Below are positions 1 to 8,300 of a stretch of 12,787 nucleotides of DNA, piece by piece. This stretch comes from Dimargaris cristalligena (Eukaryota; Kickxellomycota; Dimargaritomycetes; Dimargaritales; Dimargaritaceae): the NCBI GenBank assembly GCA_027576995.1, contig JANBQC010000716.1, positions 1-12,787 of the forward strand, written 5' to 3'. Positions within the stretch are counted from its first letter, which is position 1. The number at the start of each line of letters is the position of its first letter. A program made the position numbers and the translations under genes. The notes under the pieces are model-generated. The model ran no database searches, was not told the DNA's origin, and saw only the letters and a list, made by a program, of their open reading frames with translations.

Positions 1-76
1 CCCTTGCTGCCACCTCTTGGAACAGCAAGTCTATCATCACCTTTCCCTTCTTATTATCTATCTTTTCAAATAAAGT
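1..76 (-). CDS. Possible edge-truncated coding exon, unknown product
   Basis: On the minus strand a frame stays open from just after an in-frame TAA (77-79) to the left edge. It reads TLFEKIDNKKGKVMI, then DLLFQEVAAR. The mix of charged and hydrophobic residues looks more like real protein than the low-complexity peptide on the plus strand. An ATG at 35-37 has G at -3. Alternatively an AAAG acceptor with an upstream ACTAAAC branch-like sequence could open the exon further upstream. Only about 25 codons are visible, so no family can be assigned. It could be chance. Confidence 0.22.
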
Positions 77-869
77 TTAGTTTTCAAGGATTTGATTTCA
101 GTTCTTTACAATGACTATGGGAAGGTTAATATGGTACTATAAGGCCTAATAGGGATAGATACTAAGGTGTCTGGATTAAGGAGGATTAGATGGTCCAATA
201 AACATCACTTGGTTTCCCTAATACCATTAAATAATATGACTATTATACTCTTAATTATGCTACTATCACTGTATTTCCACTCCTTTCCTTCATCTTCTAT
301 TTCTCTATTCCCTACCCTGGCAGTTCACTCCCTCTAGCAGGATACATTGACTGTCAATAATGAGGCAATCTATAGCAGGAAATGCAGTAATAACATTTTT
401 AAAAAAGGAAATACAAGTAAAAAAAGAGAGTGATTTCAATTCACCAAACTGGCCCATTCCATTATGTATAGCTAGAGAACAACTCAAATGATTTTAGACA
501 AAATCTTTGATAGTATGTGTGGGTGCCCAAATTGTTAAACATTAAACATTGTACCTTAAGTTATTGGGATTTAGCTCTCAATTTGCTTTGAGGCATACTA
601 TTGCTGTTTGTGTGGTGCTGCAGAGTGCATGTAGCTGAGAGGTTAATTAATTGTCTGATTCCTTTACTGATTGTAATCCATTTTTCAATGTAAAGGACAG
701 CTCCTTTAATCATACACTATCAATTAATCCCGTAAAACCAATTATTCATCAAATACCAATACTCATTGCATCTATCAACTTTATCCAAACATCATTCCAC
801 CGAGTACAGTTAGCCATAGCAGAGTTCTGACCTAACCCAACATTCTACCATTCCTTGTTTTCCTTTGCC
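77..869. other. AT-rich stretch with no supported gene
   Basis: No ATG-initiated frame of useful length is present. The longest minus-strand frame (305-487) begins at a TTG, not an ATG, and has no recognisable domain. A tandem TTAAACA duplication lies near 536-549 and a pyrimidine-rich tract near 276-325. Nothing here resembles a tRNA, rRNA or transposon end. Confidence 0.5.
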
Positions 870-876
870 TATAAAA
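870..876 (+). promoter_or_regulatory. TATA-like box upstream of the 179-codon ORF
   Basis: TATAAAA is preceded by a pyrimidine-rich run (about 841-868) and lies 234 nt before the ATG at 1110. A start about 30 nt downstream would give a leader of roughly 210 nt. That leader has a T-rich tract ending in AG at about 1082, which could be the 3' end of a leader intron. The sequence context is suggestive, but AT-rich DNA makes TATAAAA common by chance. Confidence 0.33.
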
Positions 877-927
877 CACCGCAGTTCCACTGAATTGAGA
901 AAGCAAGCCAAGTCCAAGTGAAGTGTA

Positions 928-990
928 ATGAAGCAAGTTATACCCCAGCCAGTTGTTTATAGTTTTATATATATTTCTCATTTCTTATAA
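928..990 (+). other. Short upstream ORF (20 codons) in the putative leader
   Basis: An ATG at 928-930 starts a 20-codon frame ending in TAA at 988-990. It is the only ATG between the putative transcription start and the main ATG at 1110. If the leader is transcribed and unspliced it would be read first and could lower downstream translation. A GTAATG donor-like sequence at 925 paired with the TTTAG acceptor near 1082 would remove it. Both readings are inference. Confidence 0.22.
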
Positions 991-1109
991 ACCCCGAATT
1001 AGCCAATTTTCCTCACACATTATTTCAATTCTCTTATATCTTACCTAGTCTATTATTTTCATATTGCTCTACTTTTTTTTTAGTAAATAAATCTGTAAAA
1101 ATACCCACA

Positions 1110-1649
1110 ATGTCTTTCTCACCGCAAAGCACCCCTACAACCCCACTGTTGGTCTCACTACAACCCACCAATAATGAGGTCCCTGATAGTGATTTGAACC
1201 TCCCACCGAGTTTCCCGGCTTTTTCCCTCAATGACGTAATCCCCAACCTAACCGGTCCACCGGGTCTCGGCATGACATTTGTACTAATAAGCGTGGATTT
1301 AACCACATCAAATTCTCTGGCTACTGTCAATCAATATACTGGTATCCCAAACTTAATAATAATAGGCAATGTACTCACCCGGCTGTGTATAGTCCGTGAG
1401 ACAAGGCTAATTCGCCACACATACAGAAACCACCAATACCCTGCTCATTTCCTATTACAAAAACAACATCTCCAAATTAAAGGCACCCTTTTATTGAATG
1501 TTTCCACTGAGGCATTGCGTTATCGTACTTCTTCAAAAATTGAGCCAGCGAATGCAAAATCAAGTAAAATCATTATATTCCTAAAACCAAGAAAAGGAGG
1601 GTATAGTAACAAATCCAACCAAAGTTTTTTAAAAAAATCACCATACTAG
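1110..1649 (+). CDS. Hypothetical protein, 179 codons, no recognised domain
   Basis: The frame starts at ATG 1110 with A at -3 (CCCACA-ATG) and ends at TAG 1647-1649. The first 55 residues are rich in Ser, Pro, Thr and Asn (MSFSPQSTPTTPLLVSLQPT at the start), like a disordered fungal segment. A middle stretch is Ile/Leu/Val-rich and the last 40 residues are Lys/Ser-rich. There is no signal peptide. In favour are its length in AT-rich DNA, the start context, an upstream TATA-like box and a downstream AATAAA. Against it are many A-ending codons (ATA, CTA, TTA, AGA) unlike the secreted-protein gene at 12050, and no recognised family. A 51-nt intron from GTATCC (1342) to TATAG (1392) would keep the frame, so only the first part may be exon. 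The opposite-strand frame at 1034-1330 begins at TTG and is less convincing. Confidence 0.33.
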   Translation: MSFSPQSTPTTPLLVSLQPTNNEVPDSDLNLPPSFPAFSLNDVIPNLTGPPGLGMTFVLISVDLTTSNSLATVNQYTGIPNLIIIGNVLTRLCIVRETRLIRHTYRNHQYPAHFLLQKQHLQIKGTLLLNVSTEALRYRTSSKIEPANAKSSKIIIFLKPRKGGYSNKSNQSFLKKSPY

Positions 1650-1771
1650 TAATAGTACATTGCCGAGGCCACGGGCGAGGGAGAGGAGAGAGGGGGGAGT
1701 GGCGCGAAGTACAAAAGAAATGTAATCAACGTAAATCATACCCACCAGTAGAGTTGGATCAGATATAGAAT

Positions 1772-1777
1772 AATAAA
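1772..1777 (+). terminator. Poly(A)-like signal AATAAA
   Basis: AATAAA lies 123 nt after the TAG of the 1110-1649 ORF, a sensible 3' UTR length. A further AATAAA-like sequence follows near 1853. It supports a transcription unit ending here, though the region is A-rich and the hexamer could be chance. Confidence 0.28.
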
Positions 1778-2262
1778 TACAACAGTAATCAGCGAAGAAT
1801 CGCCATTGCAGGCGCAGGTATAATAGGATGAAAAATGATAATTTGGGAGGAAAATAAACAAATGCGCACCAGCTGCTATGTATATAAATTCATACTGGAA
1901 CTAAAATAGCCCAGATTACAGTAGTGGGCAACATAAAATCGAAAAATTGGTACAAAGGCAAACATGAGAGGAAAACCTCCCAAAATGAAAATCAATGTAT
2001 ATATATAAATGATACTTATACCAAACCACTAATGTTTGGATTACAGCAGAAATGGACATATAGAGGATGCGCGAAGGGGTGCAAAGCGAGCAGTGCAAGT
2101 CTTGAAATTCTACACTTACGTAATATTTGACAGGAATTATATAATTATAGTAGACATTGGGGACTCTTTAAGAATACGCAATAAAATTATCCTCAAATAA
2201 AGACCGACTAGGTCAATATTGTTAAAAATAGTCTGTGTAATTCCACATATCGGGCGAGATTA

Positions 2263-2272
2263 GGGGGGGGGG
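2263..2272 (+). repeat. Homopolymer run of ten G
   Basis: Ten consecutive G residues occur about 160 nt beyond the stop codon of the large minus-strand gene, in otherwise AT-rich DNA. The transcript of that gene would read this as C10 if its 3' UTR extends this far. Homopolymer length is prone to sequencing error. Confidence 0.9.
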
Positions 2273-2332
2273 TAACAACTGTCGAAGGGATCCGAGTTCA
2301 ACGATAACGGTGGTTAATATAGTTTATAGAAA

Positions 2333-2362
2333 GGTGGGTGGAGGGGGGGAGGGAGGTGGGTG
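2333..2362 (+). repeat. G-quadruplex-forming motif downstream of the large gene
   Basis: Four or more G runs of at least three bases are separated by loops of 1-4 bases: GGG at 2336, G7 at 2343-2349, GGG at 2351 and GGG at 2358. This satisfies the usual G3+N1-7 rule. It lies on the strand used as template for the minus-strand gene, 70-100 nt past its stop codon. A role in polymerase pausing or 3'-end formation is inference. Confidence 0.75.
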
Positions 2363-2434
2363 ATCAAACAATGCCAGGTTGTTCCAACCAAGCGACAGTT
2401 CCTATTCTAACACTATTCATATCGCACAACCGAT

Positions 2435-5400
2435 TTAAAAATTGATATCTAGTCCGTATTCGGACGCCAGTTTGGCCCGCTGATGTGATGACGCTGGGGC
2501 CGAGGATCCTAGACTACTACTACCACAGGGTTGGCCACCGCCGCCGACCAGCACTGCACTATGTACTTTTCCTCCCACCAGACTACTAAGCTCGGAGTTG
2601 GCGGACACACTACTCGAGGCCAGTGACGACGATGGCAATGTCACCGCCGCTGCCGCTGCTGCCACCGCCAATGATGATGATGAGGCGGTGGTAGTGGTAG
2701 TAGAACTCGGTAAGACAGTAGTAGGGGACGGCGTTGACGTCGAGGATGCAAACGACGACGAAGCGGTGGACGACGCAAAAGACTGCGGCATCAACGTGGG
2801 GCCATTCGGTGTCCGACTAGCGGCCAAGCCGGCGGCCGCCGCCACATTCTGGGCAATTTCGTCGGCCAACTGCTGGCACATTTGGGCCGTGTGTCCCGCA
2901 CTCACGGTGATGCCTTCCCCGCCCAGACCCTGGACACGCACTGGCGCGGGTAATGGCGACTGCAATGATGGATTGGCGTGCGGTAGCGCGGAGTGATGAG
3001 GGGGTAGGTCAAACGACCCCTCGAGTGTATCACCCCCCAATAGGGAATTGTCAAAAATCGGGGAACGGCTGGATAGCACCTGGGGTAGGGTGAATGGTGC
3101 CATCGGTTTAGCCAACGATGTCGTCGAAATCGCGGGCGGGGGACCCATCTTGGTGGGCCTCTCAGAGGCAAGGGAGGCAGTGCCACCGTTACCCCCATGT
3201 TCGGCAGCATTTCGGCCCGGGTAGTGTTTAAGAATCGGCACCGGCGGCATGGTACCAATGGCGACAAACCCGCGGTTGGGTTCACTACTAGCAGCGGCCG
3301 TGGATACAACAGTATCATTAACCGGAACACGGGTGATATTGCTACCTCCCATAACCACGGTTCGACCATCTTGGTCCACGGTCACTACTGGTCCCGACGG
3401 AGACAGTAGCGACTTGGCCTCAGTGGGGGACACCTTAAAACCGGCCAATTTTTTCCCCAACAAGCTAGCCGCACTATAATTCCCCTGGGCATCAAGGCCA
3501 GTCATGGGCAAGACTTTCAACGGCTGACGACCCCGAGCGGCCGCAATGGTGGTGGTCGTGGTCGTGGCCAATTTCGCCGGAATGGGAGAGGCGGAGGACG
3601 ATAACTCACGTAATTTAGAGGGTTTTTTCTTGGTACGGATAGCTGCCAATGTACTGCTTAACCCTCCCCCTCCTCCAAGCCCCGTATCACTGCCACTACG
3701 GCCACGGCCAGCGCTGCCGTTATCGCTATTACCAGTCCCATCACTACCGCTAGTATGGCTACGGTCCCTATTTCCGAACGCCCCATTTAATCGCCGAGTT
3801 AGAAAGGCCGACCGGGATGATCCGGATGAGTTAGAGGCTGTGGTCAGATTGGTTGTTGACGATGAGGGATTGTCGCGACCTCGTTTGGATTTCCGTCCCC
3901 GTTTGAGATCAGTCATAGATGAATGCAGAAAACCCCCACCTGCACTATTTCCGCTGCCTGCACTAGCAGAACCACCCCTCTTTCCACCAAACTCCGTCGC
4001 CAACGGGTTCGAAATAGTACCCAACGGTAAATTAGGGTCCGATCCGAAATACCCACCGAAATTATTCGTATCAACGGAGTCTACTTCGGAATGCGAAATG
4101 GATTCGTAGCTGCGGAACCGGGGGTCACCTGCCCCACCGTGATTGGCTGCAGGTAGGTGGAGTAAATTCCCATTAGTTAGGGATGACAGCGAAGTAGCCG
4201 ATCGACTGGATGTGGAGAGTGGGAGACCACCGTTGCCGTTGCCACTGCCACTCCGATTCCGGCTGCCCTCGTGAATATTGCCAGTGGACGATAAATTAGG
4301 TGGGGATAGACTAGCCGCATAATTGACCATGGGGTGAGTCGCTGGGCCGGGTCCTGAGGGCCGGGGCGAAGGGGTTTCGGATGGACTGGGCGATAATGAG
4401 GATGATGACGAGGAAGACAGGGATAGGGTCAAGGGCTTCGCAGCTGGTCCCGACGCCGACCCAGTTGGCATCTTGGAGCCAGTGCTGTCCACCTGACCCC
4501 CTCCCTGGTTAAGAATCTGATCAATCAGTTCGCGGGACTTGGGACTAAGAAACAGGGACGACCCGTTGCCATGCGTGTGGCCACCGCTGCTACTAGCACT
4601 TGCACTGCGGTCTAAAGCGGGTGGGGTCGTCAATGGAGTGGTTGGGGTGCTACTGGATGATTTGACCAGAGGTAATTTTCGTAGTCCCGTATTTATAATA
4701 GTAGGTGGAGTAGCCGACCGCTTACCAAATGTGGTGGTGGTGGCCATCGTCACCGGCATAGTGGTAGTGGGCTGGGCCTGTAACCACCGCGTCAGATCCG
4801 AATCGGGTTCCGTCACCTCCTGCCATAACCTCCGGTAGTATTGCAAGCGCTTACGCGACTGGGTAATGACATCCGCCAGTTCCATGGAGTCGAGCGCCTG
4901 AACCTGCGAATTGGCAGCAAAGCCGCTGGGTCCGATTGCGGTACCTGTATTCCCGATGTAATGAAGGTGCTGGTTACTACCTCCGGCTATGTTTTGCACC
5001 CGCTGAATCAGACCTTCGAGTGATGGTGTACTAAGACGTTGGGATATATCGCCACCCCGACTCCCTTCACGGGATAGTTTGGGTAACCGAGCCAACGCAT
5101 CTTCCAGGAACTGAATGGACAATCCCCCGCCACTGCTACCGTTTCCGCCGGTCGCATGGTGATGGGTGGTAGTAGCCGCGGCCGCCACAGCAGCGGAGGT
5201 AGAAGTGGTTGATGCCAATGGTGATGGCGAGGGTGAAGGAAAAGGTGAGGACGATGAAACAGTAGAAATCATGCCCGACTGGTTAGATGATTTGCGGGTG
5301 GGCTGAATTAATTGGTGGATCGAGGGTGGCAATCCTCCGCCACTATTATCTTTGGTGGTACTACTGCTGCCCCCACCATTGCCAAGAGAGGCTGAGGAAA

Positions 5401-7717
5401 TCCGGGGAGGGATTTCCAAGCTGGCCGATATCGGGGACGTCAATTCATCACCGGTCATATCATCAAGGGGCGCGAAGATTTCGGAAGTACCGGCGGTGGC
5501 GGGCTTCGTCATTGTAGGGAGAACAACGGGGTTAGACCTGGTTTGGTGGATGGGAGGCTGCCCGCTAGCCACGGATGTATCGATCGGTCCCCGGGGTGGA
5601 TGGTGATGCCGATGGTGGTGAACCGCTTCAATGTCCAGCAAGTCACCGACCGATGCCGGCGGTGGAGTTCCGGCCTCAACCGCCGCCGCCACTACGGCTG
5701 TAGCAGCCGCTGCTGCGGTAGCACTGGTCTTGCGTGAATCGTATTTAGTGAAGTTTCGCACCAGCACCCACTTTTCCCCGGATACCGCCGCATCAGTGGG
5801 GCTGGTATTGGCGCTAACTGACGAACCACCCAGACCGGTGGTCATGGCCGATAGGGGTTCGGTCGCAAAATTTGCCGTTGACGCCGATAATACCGATGAA
5901 GAGTACGGTTGCAATGCGTTGGGGGATGACGAGTCCCCGTTCTGGGACGCTGTGGCATGAGCCAGGCGATTGCTACGACCGAGGGACATTGTACCGTCCA
6001 TGGGGGTCGTCTTCAGCGCCATCACATCGGCTGATACCCCCGCGGGCCCCTTGCCTAAGGCGTTTATTCCGCCTGGTTGGGCGGAAGCGTTCTTCAGAGA
6101 GTTGGATAATTTCCAGGTGCGGGACCGGCCCAGGGTGGAAGCGGACCCCCCGGGCGCGGCCGCGGCCAAGGCAGCCGTGCGGGGGACGATGAACTCGGGC
6201 ACTGATAGCGTGGCCGTTGCTGATAAAGCGTCCGATGATAAACTCCGTTCGGCCATCGGCCCGTCGGCTGATTTCGGGGAGATTGACTCATCCCGCAGAG
6301 TAGTGATGGAGGTGGCCAAGGTGGTTGATATTTTGGCCAGTTCCACTGGGCTTGAATTAACCGCCGTGATCGATCGAAGCCGGCCCGTTGGACTAGCCTT
6401 GCTACCGATACGGGCGTGCCCGGATTTGGCTTCCTCGGCCTGGGCACCTAACGGCGACTGTGGCGGCACCATGAGATCCGATAGCTTGTGGTTCGAATGC
6501 GAGAAACTGCGACTTTGGCGGTGGTGTTTACCCGGTTGGTCCGCTAGATGTTGGAGACGGACCCGTTCCGCGGGATCCCCAGTTCCATTGGCAGCAATAT
6601 GATCGCGGTTAGACCGGGGTAGCGTGGCGGCATTGTGTGTAGGGGAAGGGGTAAACATGGTGGTGGACGATAAGGGGCTGGCCGCGGGGAAATCGAACAG
6701 CGATGGCGGACGAAGGGAAGAGGCGGGAACCGGGGGATGGCGGCTAGTGGACGAGGGTGAACTCGGGGACCAGGCCCTCGACTTGCTACTAGGACTGCTT
6801 GGCTCGGCCATGGATGATAATTGGTCGGAGGATTTGTGTGACGACGTGCGCGAGGCCGTTGGGAAGCTATGATTGCTACCACAACTACTGCTAATCGTAG
6901 CCGTATTAGATTTGGTCGAATCGGGTTCGTGGCTACTCAGGGGACGCCGATCGCTTCCTCCTCCCTTAGGGCCCAACCGGGTGAACGACAGACCCGGACT
7001 CCGACTGACCACCGGCTGCCCGTTAGTAGTGGGGATGATGTCGGATTTTGAATTCTTTTTAGTCAGAGGGGACCGGCCCGGATTCCGAGTGAAATTGAGT
7101 TTATGGGTTAAGCCTCGCAAATTATCGAACATGCCCGACTTTTTCGGTTTGGTACTGCCCGGACCCGAGGGGGGAGCCAGGGCGAACGGTTGCTGGGGGG
7201 GCTCGGGGCTGGCGGGGGGTTCCGTATCCTTCAGAAACTGGGCGAGATCTAGCAATCCGGTCCCTCTCGAACGGGCCGACCGGGGATGGTCAACCCTCTC
7301 TAGGTCGTCCTCGGAATCGTCGGGGTCGGAATGGGCCTTACGGCTGCTGCTACCGCCGCCGCGGTGGCGGTGGTGTGGGCCAGGCGGGAGTTTGGCACCA
7401 AGGCCGAGGGCGGTTCCCTGGACAGGGGCACGAGGAATGGGCCGGTGGGGCAGAGTGGCTGAACGTGGGCCTTCGCGGTCCACCCGGGCGGCCGGGATGG
7501 TAGGGAGGGCGGGTGGGGCGGCCTTGGGGGGTTTCCGGGTTAGTGCCGACCTTTCTGCGGTGGCAGGAATGGGGGCAGGGCGGGGTACGGAGGAGTTTGG
7601 GTCCGCCGGTCGCTGACTGGTATTAGGTTTAGGGGTTTCATCTAGGGAGGTAAGGGCGGTCTGGAAGGTCATCAGTAATGAATCGACCGAAGCACCCCCG
7701 CGAATATGGCCCGACAT
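2435..7717 (-). CDS. Giant Ser/Thr/Pro-rich disordered protein (1760 aa), function unknown
   Basis: One uninterrupted frame of 1760 codons runs to TAA at 2435-2437. The frame is open upstream to a TTG at 7834, but I choose the ATG at 7715-7717. It has a CACC-ATG context, and no other minus-strand ATG occurs for 550 nt upstream. Most of the protein is low complexity: poly-Ser, poly-Thr, poly-Ala, Gly/Asn and His runs, with mixed synonymous codons, so the runs are kept at protein level. Ordered islands in mature numbering are the N-terminus (SVDSLLMTFQTALTSLDE, about 10-27), LLDLAQFLKDTEPP (155-168) followed by KKSGMFDNLRGLTHKLN (192-208), and a helical core at about 865-981 containing QSRKRLQYYRRLWQEV and LTRWLQ. 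Further islands are SPKSRELIDQILNQ (1058-1071), a basic NLS-like patch KRGRKSKRGR (1272-1281), about 1420-1460 around LLGKKLAGFKVSP, and a conserved-looking C-terminus LASEYGLDINF. Many RSxS-type sites suggest kinase or 14-3-3 regulation. There is no signal peptide or membrane segment. A scaffold role is inference. Confidence 0.88.
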   Translation of the reverse strand: MSGHIRGGASVDSLLMTFQTALTSLDETPKPNTSQRPADPNSSVPRPAPIPATAERSALTRKPPKAAPPALPTIPAARVDREGPRSATLPHRPIPRAPVQGTALGLGAKLPPGPHHRHRGGGSSSRKAHSDPDDSEDDLERVDHPRSARSRGTGLLDLAQFLKDTEPPASPEPPQQPFALAPPSGPGSTKPKKSGMFDNLRGLTHKLNFTRNPGRSPLTKKNSKSDIIPTTNGQPVVSRSPGLSFTRLGPKGGGSDRRPLSSHEPDSTKSNTATISSSCGSNHSFPTASRTSSHKSSDQLSSMAEPSSPSSKSRAWSPSSPSSTSRHPPVPASSLRPPSLFDFPAASPLSSTTMFTPSPTHNAATLPRSNRDHIAANGTGDPAERVRLQHLADQPGKHHRQSRSFSHSNHKLSDLMVPPQSPLGAQAEEAKSGHARIGSKASPTGRLRSITAVNSSPVELAKISTTLATSITTLRDESISPKSADGPMAERSLSSDALSATATLSVPEFIVPRTAALAAAAPGGSASTLGRSRTWKLSNSLKNASAQPGGINALGKGPAGVSADVMALKTTPMDGTMSLGRSNRLAHATASQNGDSSSPNALQPYSSSVLSASTANFATEPLSAMTTGLGGSSVSANTSPTDAAVSGEKWVLVRNFTKYDSRKTSATAAAAATAVVAAAVEAGTPPPASVGDLLDIEAVHHHRHHHPPRGPIDTSVASGQPPIHQTRSNPVVLPTMTKPATAGTSEIFAPLDDMTGDELTSPISASLEIPPRISSASLGNGGGSSSTTKDNSGGGLPPSIHQLIQPTRKSSNQSGMISTVSSSSPFPSPSPSPLASTTSTSAAVAAAATTTHHHATGGNGSSGGGLSIQFLEDALARLPKLSREGSRGGDISQRLSTPSLEGLIQRVQNIAGGSNQHLHYIGNTGTAIGPSGFAANSQVQALDSMELADVITQSRKRLQYYRRLWQEVTEPDSDLTRWLQAQPTTTMPVTMATTTTFGKRSATPPTIINTGLRKLPLVKSSSSTPTTPLTTPPALDRSASASSSGGHTHGNGSSLFLSPKSRELIDQILNQGGGQVDSTGSKMPTGSASGPAAKPLTLSLSSSSSSSLSPSPSETPSPRPSGPGPATHPMVNYAASLSPPNLSSTGNIHEGSRNRSGSGNGNGGLPLSTSSRSATSLSSLTNGNLLHLPAANHGGAGDPRFRSYESISHSEVDSVDTNNFGGYFGSDPNLPLGTISNPLATEFGGKRGGSASAGSGNSAGGGFLHSSMTDLKRGRKSKRGRDNPSSSTTNLTTASNSSGSSRSAFLTRRLNGAFGNRDRSHTSGSDGTGNSDNGSAGRGRSGSDTGLGGGGGLSSTLAAIRTKKKPSKLRELSSSASPIPAKLATTTTTTIAAARGRQPLKVLPMTGLDAQGNYSAASLLGKKLAGFKVSPTEAKSLLSPSGPVVTVDQDGRTVVMGGSNITRVPVNDTVVSTAAASSEPNRGFVAIGTMPPVPILKHYPGRNAAEHGGNGGTASLASERPTKMGPPPAISTTSLAKPMAPFTLPQVLSSRSPIFDNSLLGGDTLEGSFDLPPHHSALPHANPSLQSPLPAPVRVQGLGGEGITVSAGHTAQMCQQLADEIAQNVAAAAGLAASRTPNGPTLMPQSFASSTASSSFASSTSTPSPTTVLPSSTTTTTASSSSLAVAAAAAAVTLPSSSLASSSVSANSELSSLVGGKVHSAVLVGGGGQPCGSSSLGSSAPASSHQRAKLASEYGLDINF
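7195..7219 (+). other. G-quadruplex motif inside the large gene's N-terminal region
   Basis: G7, CTC, G4, CTGGC and G6 follow one another on the plus strand and fit a four-run quadruplex pattern. The coding strand here is C-rich because it encodes the Pro-rich segment around residues 167-174. The motif may simply reflect proline codons. It lies on the template strand of the large gene. Confidence 0.6.
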
Positions 7718-8267
7718 GGTGAGGTGGACGCCGGGGTGTAACACTGGGGGTCGGACTAACGAGAGATGGCGACTAAAGGGCGTAATAAGAATAAGGAGTG
7801 GACGGGAGGACTTGGACGGAGAACCTGGAGACAAAGAGTATAATAGAGTCGGGGAAGGGTGGCCGGAGACTTTCCTCAGGAGCGAAAAATAACACTGAGA
7901 GTGCAGGCAGGAGCCCAGTGGGATAGAAATACAATAATAGTAAATGGAGGTATTGTTGCTCAGGTTATGGTGGCAGGCTGTACAACCAGGCGGCTCGGAT
8001 GAGCAAAATACAGAACAACTTAGAAAAGCGACAGAGAGAGAGAGAGAGGTGCAAACAGCCAGAGGGGAAACAAAACTGCTATATAGAGAGAGTGAATAGG
8101 AGTAGAATAGACAGACAGTACTAAAGCCTACACAGTCAGTGCGGACTCTCCTTGTCCAGGTATTAATTAGCTACGATGACTAGAAGGTATGAAGTGAAGG
8201 TGTAAGGTGAAGCCCGTTTGGAAGCCGTACCTTGTGCTCGGAAATGGGATGAAGCGGTGGATATGTA
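7718..8267 (-). promoter_or_regulatory. ATG-free leader and promoter of the giant-protein gene
   Basis: Reading toward the gene on the minus strand, no ATG occurs across 550 nt, whereas the plus strand has nine in the same interval. The first minus-strand ATG is at 8268-8270, immediately beside the (TA)11 tract, which could act as the TATA element. An alternative TATATAG lies at about 8080-8086. The leader would contain a CT dinucleotide tract (complement of 8033-8048). The pattern fits a long 5' UTR under selection against upstream starts. The exact transcription start is not visible. Confidence 0.5.
8033..8048 (+). repeat. (AG)8 microsatellite
   Basis: There are eight perfect AG units. On the strand of the large gene this is (CT)8, within the putative leader, where pyrimidine-rich tracts are common in fungal promoters. 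Confidence 0.95.
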
Positions 8268-8277
8268 CATGAATATG

Positions 8278-8300
8278 TATATATATATATATATATATAT
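8278..8300 (+). repeat. (TA)11 microsatellite
   Basis: This is a perfect alternating TA tract of 23 nt. It generates the isoleucine/tyrosine runs seen in two overlapping minus-strand frames (8163-8472), which start at GTG or otherwise lack coding character and are not genes. It sits about 560-580 nt upstream of the large gene's ATG. Confidence 0.95.

Larger units (their letters stand above)
1650..2434. other. Convergent intergenic spacer
   Basis: This spacer lies between the plus-strand ORF ending at 1649 and the stop codon of the large minus-strand gene at 2435. The 1924-2130 frame starts at GTG and its reverse-strand partner is a shadow; neither has coding character. The spacer holds a purine-rich tract (about 1672-1702), a ten-base G run and a G-quadruplex-like sequence close to the large gene's 3' end. 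I see no AATAAA for the minus-strand gene. Confidence 0.55.

Noticed and set aside
1034..1330. 98-codon minus-strand frame opposite the 1110 ORF
   Set aside because: It begins at TTG, its first internal ATG leaves under 80 codons, and the plus-strand frame has better start context and flanking signals. I cannot fully exclude it.
2598..7616. Long plus-strand frames (132-247 codons) opposite the giant gene
   Set aside because: They are antisense shadows of the biased low-complexity coding sequence. The frames are fragmented, change phase and have no promoter or leader of their own.
7718..7834. N-terminal extension of the giant protein by 39 residues to 7834
   Set aside because: The codon at 7832-7834 reads TTG on the minus strand. 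The first real ATG is at 7715-7717 in a CACC-ATG context, with an ATG-free leader before it.
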